The notes under the pieces were generated by a model that worked only from the letters and a program-made list of their open reading frames with translations, had not been told where the DNA came from and searched no databases. Made by a program: the position numbers and the translations under genes. DNA of 54,278 nt from Leptospiraceae bacterium (GTDB taxonomy: Bacteria > Spirochaetota > Leptospiria > Leptospirales > Leptospiraceae): the NCBI GenBank assembly GCA_027485405.1, contig JAIXRB010000212.1:1-54278 (forward strand), written 5' to 3'. The first letter of the stretch is position 1. The number at the start of each line of letters is the position of its first letter. Positions 32,427 to 39,717 of this stretch are shown one piece after another.

Positions 32427-34730
32427 TTGGATTCTTTTCTCAAACAAATCTCATTCTGTTTTCTTTTTAGCCTTTCGCTTTTTTGTCAACTGACACAACC
32501 CCTACCACCGCCAAAACCTTACGATCTTTTGCGACATTTAAACGACAAAAGCACTCGTGTTTCATTTTCTAAGCCGTTCCAAGAAGGTCTCCATCTCAAA
32601 TCCCATTGGAAAAAAAACCCAGGAAGACACTCAGGGCTTCCCTTAGAACGAAAATGGGAAAACATGCAGATGACTTTCAACACAGATCCCTCTGTGTTTC
32701 TAAATCATTCAATAGATGCTCTCAGTCTTTTTTCAGGGAACACGCATTACTCATTTGTTACAGAAAGTGGTTCTTATGTTTTTAAAACCGAAATTGGATT
32801 TTTGCAAGATAAACAAGGAATCGGTAGCAAAGGAAAACTAAGTCTTCTCTCGGAAGGTAAGGTTTTAGTAGAAAAAGAATTCTTTGGACAGGGCTTGGAA
32901 AAATGGACGGATTGGGAAACAAGCATCGTCATTTCCAATGAATTGTCCATTCAATGGGAATCAGAAGATATGACTGCATTCTTAGGACATCCAATCCTAG
33001 TTCCTGGCTCCATGGCAGAGCAGTCACTTCCACCGAACGTGATTTTGATTGTAATCGATTCGGCAAGAAAGGATTTTTATTCCTGCTATGGATTTCCTTA
33101 TCCCATCACACCTACGCAAGATTTGTTAGCTAAAGACTCTGTCCTATTCGAAAATCCTTTTGCCAACGGCAATTGGACAAAACCTTCTATGCATTCTTTC
33201 TTTCACTCCGAGTATTCTTCCAATTTGGGTCTTGGCAATTCTTGGTTTTCCACAAAACCCTACCAGAGGAAAGCTTACTATGGTAAGCCTAGAAGCAATT
33301 TAGCCAATACATTTCGGAGAGAGGGCTATTTTACTAAGTCAATCATGAACAATGTTTTTTTTCTAGATTACACAACTGTAGGAGTAGATCTGGGTTTTCA
33401 TGATCTCTACCAAGTTGGGATGGATAATATTGATACAGAACTGCTCACAAACGAAGCGATTCGATTTGTTGAAAATCCTCCGCACCAACCGTATTTTTTA
33501 CATTTTAATTTGAATACTCCCCATGCCGCCTATGCTCCACCTGCCTTTGCAATGGATGCTGTCCAAAAAATGATTCCTCCCGCAGTTTGGAATTCCTATG
33601 AATCGCCCGTAAAACGATACATTGGCGAAGTATACTATACTGACTCAGAAATCAAAAGATTTTTGGATGCCTTGCGAAAAATGAATCAATATGAAAACAC
33701 TCTGATTGTTGTCACAGGTGACCACGGAGAGCTCTTTTCTCCGCATCATGACTACAGCTATCATTTCATTATGAAAACTAGATTTGGCCATGGGGAAACA
33801 CACTATGATGAAGAGATCTCTGTTCCTTGGATTTTAAAACCACCAAGAAAGATCTTCGAATCGCTTCGTGAAAGAAAAGTCCCCGGACAGTCTTCTTTGA
33901 TTGCCTTAGCTCCCACAATTTTAGGTATCTTAGGAATCCAAGAACCAAATTCCACCTACCAGGGAAAAGACTATTCATCCTTTTTGCAAGGAAAGTCGCC
34001 TTTAGATCCCGAATCTATCATTTACACCGAAGGGCGAATGTCCGAATCGTTTAGAACAAAGTCTTTCAAATACATTCGCCGCTATCCAGGTTTTACGACT
34101 GTCCAAAGAACAGCAGATGGAGAACCTCACTCGATGGGGGAGGAATCGTATGACTTGGAAAAAGACCCAGAAGAAAGACAAAACATAGTCAATGAGCCCA
34201 GCTATAAATCGTTATTGGATTTGGGAAGATCCACTCGAAACGATTTTTCACCTTTGCTTAGAAACCAATTTCATTTGATGATTCCTAAATGTGATTCACT
34301 TCCATGTTCCATCCAAGGAACACTCCAAGTGGAAGGAAGCATTTACAACTGGATGTTACCCGAGGGAACGAAAATCCTCTCGGCAAGTGCGAAGACGATT
34401 CAATTTGAACTTCTAGGAAGTATGGAAAGCAGAGAAGCAATCTTCTACCTTGTGAATCCAGAATTTCAAATCAATGTAAGTTTACGAAAGAATGGGCAAC
34501 CATTGCCCATTCGGTTGGGGACTTGGGGGATTCTATCTACTTCCGTGAAGGCAAAGTGGGAAAGGGATTTGCTCACTGCCTTCAGAGCCCCACTTGGCTA
34601 CAGAGATTCGAGAGAGCCTTGGCTCTACCTAGACCCTAAATTTAGTGGCAAGGGAGAATCAGAAAAAGAAAAAGAAATGGGTGCCGAAGTAAAAAAAATC
34701 CTAGAGACCTGGGGTTACATTCATGAATAA
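32427..34730 (+). CDS. sulfatase/phosphatase-fold lipoprotein with Thr at the nucleophile position
   Basis: 767 residues from a TTG at 32427 that yields a good lipoprotein signal with Cys20 (FSLSLFC); a TTG at 32367 gives a longer N-terminus overlapping the divergent gene. The alkaline-phosphatase-like domain covers about 205-555: metal-site IVIDSARKD, nucleophile region NWTKPSMHSFF with Thr251, and VTGDHGE. Classical sulfatases have Cys or Ser here (C/S-x-P-S-R) for formylglycine, whereas Thr is used by phospho-transferases such as LtaS and lipid A phosphoethanolamine transferases. An N-terminal beta region (30-200) and a C-terminal part (575-767) are unassigned. Likely a cell-surface phosphotransferase or phosphodiesterase; substrate unknown. 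Confidence 0.85.
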   Translation: MDSFLKQISFCFLFSLSLFCQLTQPLPPPKPYDLLRHLNDKSTRVSFSKPFQEGLHLKSHWKKNPGRHSGLPLERKWENMQMTFNTDPSVFLNHSIDALSLFSGNTHYSFVTESGSYVFKTEIGFLQDKQGIGSKGKLSLLSEGKVLVEKEFFGQGLEKWTDWETSIVISNELSIQWESEDMTAFLGHPILVPGSMAEQSLPPNVILIVIDSARKDFYSCYGFPYPITPTQDLLAKDSVLFENPFANGNWTKPSMHSFFHSEYSSNLGLGNSWFSTKPYQRKAYYGKPRSNLANTFRREGYFTKSIMNNVFFLDYTTVGVDLGFHDLYQVGMDNIDTELLTNEAIRFVENPPHQPYFLHFNLNTPHAAYAPPAFAMDAVQKMIPPAVWNSYESPVKRYIGEVYYTDSEIKRFLDALRKMNQYENTLIVVTGDHGELFSPHHDYSYHFIMKTRFGHGETHYDEEISVPWILKPPRKIFESLRERKVPGQSSLIALAPTILGILGIQEPNSTYQGKDYSSFLQGKSPLDPESIIYTEGRMSESFRTKSFKYIRRYPGFTTVQRTADGEPHSMGEESYDLEKDPEERQNIVNEPSYKSLLDLGRSTRNDFSPLLRNQFHLMIPKCDSLPCSIQGTLQVEGSIYNWMLPEGTKILSASAKTIQFELLGSMESREAIFYLVNPEFQINVSLRKNGQPLPIRLGTWGILSTSVKAKWERDLLTAFRAPLGYRDSREPWLYLDPKFSGKGESEKEKEMGAEVKKILETWGYIHE

Positions 34731-34782
34731 AAAAATGCTGGAAACACAGAACCATCTCTCTTAAAACCTAATAAGAACAACT

Positions 34783-36051
34783 ATGAAATCTTCGTTTATC
34801 TCCCCTTCTATTGAATACCCTCTACTTTGGTCCTTGGACTTTGCTTTTCCCGTCATCACTAAGCTTGCTTTCAACCTTGAAGGAGTAGAGATATCGAAAG
34901 AGGACGAAGCTCGATTAAAGAATTTTAAAGACAAACGGCTACTTTACATTTCCAATCACCCAACTAGCATCGAACCACCTATTGCATACTATGTGGCAAG
35001 TCGCATGGGAACTCGTTTTTATTATATGGCATCTCGAAATGTTTTTACCTGGGGATTTGGAGTCGTTGGTGAACTGATCAAACGAATTGGTGCATTTTCT
35101 GTTTTGTCGGGGGGAGCGGACCGAGACGCCTTGAAAATGTCCCGAAAAATACTTTCAGACCCTTCCGGAAAACTTGTGATCTATCCTGAAGGGATGATGT
35201 CAGGTGAGAACGACAATTTAGTTCCGTTTATGCCAGGAATCGCACAAATAGGAATTTGGGGTCTCGAAGATGCTAAGAAAAAAGACCCTAAGGCAGAAAT
35301 ATTTGTTCTTCCAGCCTTCGTCAAGTACAAGTTAACTGGATCAAGAGAATCAAAGCTTCGGGAAATTGAAACTAGTTTAGCTCGTATTGAAGGAAAGCTA
35401 AAGGTTTTTCCTGGTGGTAGAACCTTGCTTCGAAGGTTTTTAACAGTTGGTCGGGTCATTCTCGAACAAACTGAATTTGAATTGGGAATCCCAAAATCTG
35501 AGATTGAAGGTAAAGATTTTGATTATAGACTGGGAAGGGCAAGACACGCGGCTTTAAACAAAGCAGGTCGTATACTAAACATCCAATTCCAAGACACTGA
35601 AAACGCCATTGTAAAGATTAGAGAGCTTTTCACGGCTTTGGATAGTTGGGACGCTGGGATGCCTCTACCTTCTACACCGAAGGAAATCGGAAATCAAGAA
35701 ATACAAAAAGCACGTAAGTTAGTCGATATGGCATATACATTTCTAATCACAAAACCAAAAAATCTAATTTCCTATCCCTCTTCTGAAAGGCTCATGGAAT
35801 GGATTTATAGCTTTGAAAGACATTTGTTTGGAACTTTGAACTACCGACCTCGCAAAGCTCATGTTTTACTTGGCGAAGTTTTTTCTTTGGAGCCTTATTA
35901 CCAAACCTACCAGACCAACAAAAAACAAGCTCTGATAGAAATCATGGCAGAGCTTAGAAAAAGAATGGAGGCTATGGTAGAATCTGGCAAGAATCTAACA
36001 GAGCCTTTGATTCCTCCTTATTCCGTCGGTATGGATCTTGAGATCGGCTGA
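34783..36051 (+). CDS. PlsC-like 1-acyl-glycerol-3-phosphate acyltransferase family protein
   Basis: 422 residues, longer than a typical PlsC (about 250). The acyltransferase domain is at about 45-220: motif I is NHPTSIEP with His59 and Glu64 in place of the usual Asp, and motif III is IYPEGMMSGEND. The C-terminal 190 residues are helical and unassigned. No signal peptide; peripheral or inner-membrane association is expected. It would acylate a lysophospholipid or a related acceptor. It stands 52 bases after the phosphotransferase-like gene, suggesting a joint role in envelope lipids. Confidence 0.88.
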   Translation: MKSSFISPSIEYPLLWSLDFAFPVITKLAFNLEGVEISKEDEARLKNFKDKRLLYISNHPTSIEPPIAYYVASRMGTRFYYMASRNVFTWGFGVVGELIKRIGAFSVLSGGADRDALKMSRKILSDPSGKLVIYPEGMMSGENDNLVPFMPGIAQIGIWGLEDAKKKDPKAEIFVLPAFVKYKLTGSRESKLREIETSLARIEGKLKVFPGGRTLLRRFLTVGRVILEQTEFELGIPKSEIEGKDFDYRLGRARHAALNKAGRILNIQFQDTENAIVKIRELFTALDSWDAGMPLPSTPKEIGNQEIQKARKLVDMAYTFLITKPKNLISYPSSERLMEWIYSFERHLFGTLNYRPRKAHVLLGEVFSLEPYYQTYQTNKKQALIEIMAELRKRMEAMVESGKNLTEPLIPPYSVGMDLEIG

Positions 36052-36063
36052 GCCTGGCTAAGC

Positions 36064-37113
36064 CTACTCCCCTGTTTTAGCAATTCCAGCTTTAGATTCT
36101 AGGTCGGCGACTCGTTTGACCAGCATGTTTAAACTTAAGATATGTTTTACATTTGCTCTAAACTTTTGAAATTCTCGGAAGGTTAGGTTCCAGTCCCAAC
36201 CAGCAAACACATCGGCTTTTTCGGGAGAATTGCGCACACCGGAGCCACCAGCCACCATTGTCCCTGGCGGCAAAATGATATGATCCCCTATTGCGCAAGC
36301 CCCACTGATTTTACAGTTGTCTCCAATGACAGCACTCCCGGCAATCGCCGTAGCACCCGCAACGATAACGTTCTTTCCAATTTTAACGTTGTGAGCGATC
36401 TGCACATCATTGTCCATTTTCGTTCCGTCGCCTATCACAGTGTTATCGATTCCACCGCGATCGATGCAGGTGTTGGATCCAATTTCAACGTCTTCTCCAA
36501 TCACAACAGTGCCCACTTGTGGGATTTTGATTTGTTTTTGAGAAACCTCGACAAACCGAAAGCCATCGCCTCCGATTGTGCAATTTCCAAAACTCACAAA
36601 TCGGTTCCCAATGCGAACTCCATCAAAGATAACGCAGTTTGCACCGATCCGAGCTTCGTCTCCAATGATAACATTGTCTCCAATCTTGACCCCATTGCCA
36701 ATGATCGAATTTTTTCCAATCTTGGATCCTGAACCGATGGTCACAAAGCTACCGATGTCGGAGTTTGCCCCAACTGTAGCGGAAGGATGGATCTCTACCC
36801 ATTTACTGATTTGACCGCTGGGTTGTTTTTCAGGGTGAAGGTGTTTGAGGACTTCAATCAAAGCCAACTCTATATGGTTTACCAAAATAACTGGTTTATC
36901 AAACTGATCGATCCAATCCGGTTGAATTAAGAAAGCGCTGGCATTAGACTTTAAAGCTGTTTTAATGTATGACTTGTCACTGACATAAGTTAGGCTGTTT
37001 GGGAAATCTTGATGAAGCGTGGAAACTCTTTCGATCAAAAGGGAATTGGGGTTTTCGCAGTTGGCAATCTTTGAACCGGGAATCAATTGTTGGATTTGAA
37101 TTAAACTAGGCAT
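36064..37113 (-). CDS. lpxD: UDP-3-O-acylglucosamine N-acyltransferase
   Basis: 349 residues. A short N-terminal uridine-binding domain (1-100) precedes a left-handed beta helix of hexapeptide repeats (about 105-290) and a C-terminal helix. The family block GGDGFRFVEV...IPQVGTV and the catalytic His in IAHNVKIG are present, as is CIDRGGIDNTVIG. It adds the second acyl chain in lipid A synthesis in the cytoplasm. It lies alone rather than in the usual lpxD-fabZ-lpxA cluster; leptospires are known to carry more than one lpxD-like gene. It converges on the acyltransferase gene with 12 bases between. Confidence 0.95.
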   Translation of the reverse strand: MPSLIQIQQLIPGSKIANCENPNSLLIERVSTLHQDFPNSLTYVSDKSYIKTALKSNASAFLIQPDWIDQFDKPVILVNHIELALIEVLKHLHPEKQPSGQISKWVEIHPSATVGANSDIGSFVTIGSGSKIGKNSIIGNGVKIGDNVIIGDEARIGANCVIFDGVRIGNRFVSFGNCTIGGDGFRFVEVSQKQIKIPQVGTVVIGEDVEIGSNTCIDRGGIDNTVIGDGTKMDNDVQIAHNVKIGKNVIVAGATAIAGSAVIGDNCKISGACAIGDHIILPPGTMVAGGSGVRNSPEKADVFAGWDWNLTFREFQKFRANVKHILSLNMLVKRVADLESKAGIAKTGE

Positions 37114-37157
37114 AGAGAAAACCTAGCTTAAACTCAAATAACTAGTCTATCCCTTTT

Positions 37158-38294
37158 TCAATTCACTTCTTTTGATTTGGAGACAGATGTTTTTTTGGAT
37201 TTTCTTTCCTGTTTTTTCAATTGGTCCGACCGCAAAGCTCCTCGCTTTTCTAAGTATTTTTCAATTTGAGTCTTCCCTACTATATGTGCCGCATAGAATG
37301 CTTTATTGTAAGGTGAATATGAGTCAAAGAGAGCTGGATGATTGATTTCTGCTCCAAACTTCAACAAAAGGTCGATGATTTTTTCTCCTTGTTCATCATC
37401 AGGAACATTCCGAGCGGCATGTTCTAAGATATGTGATTTGTTTTCGATTGAATTCGGGCTTGTTTTAGCTTTTAATAACAACTCAGTAATTTCAAAATCA
37501 GAAATGCATACGAATAGTGGAACGTAATCCATCATTGTATCGGAAGCTCCTTTATTCGGATCAGCACCTGCCATTAAGAGCATTTGAACTGATTCTTTAT
37601 CAAGCTTTTCTAAAGCAATGTACAAAGGATTTGTGAACCTAGAATTTCTATCTGAAAAGACTTGGTTTGGATCACACGCCTTAGAAGAATAGAAAAGTTT
37701 CAATGGAACTTTTTGATAGCCTGTCGAGTCCTCTAATACGGTTCTACAGATAGAATTTTTCGTATTTTTGTTAAATGGAATATTTGGGTCTGCTTTTAAA
37801 GAAAGGAGCGTTTTAAGTATTTTTTCACTTTGAGCTGAATACGTAGACTCAACCGCATAGGCTAAAACTGATTTACCTTCATTGTCTTTGTCATTGACTT
37901 TCGCCCCAGCCTTGATGAGAGCTTCAAAGATCTCTAACATTTGCAAGTTTTCTTTATAAATTGTTTCAGTATCATTCTGCTCGGATTCCATGGCATATTG
38001 TTCCATAAAGAACATTAGAGCTGTCTTACCTGATTCTGGAATTTTAGCATGGACATTTGCCTTTTTTGATATTAGCAACTGAACAAGCTCTGGTTTCATT
38101 GATGAAATAGCGCGCATTAATGCAGTCATTTCTCGATTAGAATCTATTTGATTGACATTCGCTCCTTGTTTTATTGCTTCCTTTAGGTCTTCGAGTTTTT
38201 CGTAGTCAAGAGCTTCAAAGATATCAACTTTATCAGGATAGATTGAAAAAGATAAAATGCATTGTATTGTAAGTAAAAGAATAAATTTTTTCAA
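37158..38294 (-). CDS. exported ankyrin-repeat protein
   Basis: 378 residues. Signal peptide 1-19 (FILLLTIQCILSFSIYP), then about five to six ankyrin repeats, recognisable from GANVNQIDSNREMTALMRAI (49-68), AGAKVNDKDNEGKSVLAYAV and AGADPNKGASDTMMDYVPL, with a basic Lys/Ser tail. Ankyrin repeats mediate protein contact, here probably in the periplasm or at the surface. Last of a long minus-strand run headed by the exported glutathione peroxidase; two bases separate it from the previous gene. Confidence 0.88.
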   Translation of the reverse strand: MKKFILLLTIQCILSFSIYPDKVDIFEALDYEKLEDLKEAIKQGANVNQIDSNREMTALMRAISSMKPELVQLLISKKANVHAKIPESGKTALMFFMEQYAMESEQNDTETIYKENLQMLEIFEALIKAGAKVNDKDNEGKSVLAYAVESTYSAQSEKILKTLLSLKADPNIPFNKNTKNSICRTVLEDSTGYQKVPLKLFYSSKACDPNQVFSDRNSRFTNPLYIALEKLDKESVQMLLMAGADPNKGASDTMMDYVPLFVCISDFEITELLLKAKTSPNSIENKSHILEHAARNVPDDEQGEKIIDLLLKFGAEINHPALFDSYSPYNKAFYAAHIVGKTQIEKYLEKRGALRSDQLKKQERKSKKTSVSKSKEVN

Positions 38295-38296
38295 TT

Positions 38297-38764
38297 TTAC
38301 CTCTTCTCCGTTTTCCAGAATTCTCTTTTGGATTTAAAATAAAAGTACTGCTTATCTCGTTTTCGTAAACATTGTACAAAGAATTGTCTATCTTTGGAAA
38401 TCACAAAGTTCAGTAAAATGTAAGCTTCTTCTTTGCCAGGTTCGATCCACTCTGGATGGAGCTGTTTGCTGTCTTCTTGGTAGATGCCAATTTGTTTTTC
38501 TGGACCTGAAACATTGGAAAAGAAAGCCGCCAAAGTTTCACTTAGCTCAGAGCCCTCTAATAAATAACAGTCTTTGGAATTAGCTGGATTCTTACCAAAG
38601 ACTTTTGAACCTGCTTGGGAACAAATGAAGACTCCTTGGAGGTTGTCTTCTGATAGAATCAATGTTCTTTCAAGATCAGGAAGAGTGAAAAAAGAAGGAA
38701 CGGCAAAAGCGCCAACACCAGCAAAAAGTATGAAAATGTAGATAGAGCTTCGAGCTTGGTTCAT
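38297..38764 (-). CDS. membrane-anchored hypothetical protein
   Basis: 155 residues with one hydrophobic N-terminal segment (8-27) acting as signal or anchor, and Cys residues that could pair in the exported part. I recognise no domain. Overlaps the preceding gene by four bases and sits two bases before the ankyrin gene, so the three are surely co-transcribed. Confidence 0.7.
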   Translation of the reverse strand: MNQARSSIYIFILFAGVGAFAVPSFFTLPDLERTLILSEDNLQGVFICSQAGSKVFGKNPANSKDCYLLEGSELSETLAAFFSNVSGPEKQIGIYQEDSKQLHPEWIEPGKEEAYILLNFVISKDRQFFVQCLRKRDKQYFYFKSKREFWKTEKR

Positions 38765-39717
38765 CTGAGTTCTTTTTCACTTAACATATAGCTTAGAATA
38801 TCAGATCCATCTTTTTTCGCAAATAAATCCATTCCATGCAATAGATCCTCATTTTGACTCGACAGTGTTCCTGAACAGTAGTAAGAAAAAATTGCCGTAT
38901 ATTCATCATTAGAGTGAATGCTTGGAGTCTGTCCTTTGCAAGCTTCCTCTTTGCTACCAGCTTGGAGAAGTGATTTTGCAGATTCCATACGCCCTCGAGC
39001 ACTCATTCGAAAGAATCGTGCCGAATGCGCAAAATCGCCTCGGTTACGGAAGTAATGTCCCAACAAAAAAGAGAGGTCAGAAGTCTGTTCGTCGTAGGTG
39101 ATCGGAACTTTTAGCTGAGTTTCTAAGTAGTCTCGGCTTTTGTCTGTGCCTGTTTTCAAAAGATACATTCCTTCGTACAAAGGGGTAAATTGAAACGCAA
39201 GATCGGAACGAATCAATTGAATTCCTATTTCATAGTCTTTTCGTTTGTACAAAAGCAAAAAAGTAAATTCAAGAATGGGCTTTTTTTGAACGCTTAGTAA
39301 ATAGAATTTCAATTCTTCAATGCTATCACTTTTGGAACGCAACGCCAATGTATATGCCTGCATTAACTCTGAAATCGTTACTGGTTCGTAAATTTTTGCT
39401 AGCTGAATCCAAATCTCAGATCTTTCTTTTGAACTAATGATTGAGGAATATTTGGAACCTAAGAGAACTGCTTCGAATAACTTATTGTGTTTTTTATAAA
39501 GGAAGAAAAGCCTTCCTACTGTTGCTTTGATAATTTTTGGATTCTGTGTTTTAGAAAGTACGGATTCGTACAAGGGAATCGAAAAAAGAGTGCTTTTTTT
39601 CTCGAGTTGGTATGCCTTTTGGAAGATTACAGAGTCATTTGCGAAAAGAAACTGAGGCAAAAGGAACGCCCAAAAGAAAAAGAGCTTAAAACATTTGTTT
39701 AATCCAGTCTTTGTCAT
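38761..39717 (-). CDS. exported helical (TPR-like) protein
   Basis: 318 residues from ATG 39717, overlapping the end of the PBP gene by 32 bases; longer frames reach further into that gene. Signal peptide at about 10-28 (FFFWAFLLPQFLFA). The mature part is helical with repeats of about 35 residues that read like degenerate TPRs (for instance LSFLLGHYFRNRGDFAHSARFF). Probably a periplasmic scaffold accompanying the penicillin-binding protein; that is inference from layout. Confidence 0.75.
   Translation of the reverse strand: MTKTGLNKCFKLFFFWAFLLPQFLFANDSVIFQKAYQLEKKSTLFSIPLYESVLSKTQNPKIIKATVGRLFFLYKKHNKLFEAVLLGSKYSSIISSKERSEIWIQLAKIYEPVTISELMQAYTLALRSKSDSIEELKFYLLSVQKKPILEFTFLLLYKRKDYEIGIQLIRSDLAFQFTPLYEGMYLLKTGTDKSRDYLETQLKVPITYDEQTSDLSFLLGHYFRNRGDFAHSARFFRMSARGRMESAKSLLQAGSKEEACKGQTPSIHSNDEYTAIFSYYCSGTLSSQNEDLLHGMDLFAKKDGSDILSYMLSEKELR

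Noticed and set aside
36280..36732. 150-codon plus-strand frame rich in Asn/Ser/Val repeats
   Set aside because: It mirrors the hexapeptide-repeat codons of lpxD on the other strand and has no ribosome-binding site or domain.
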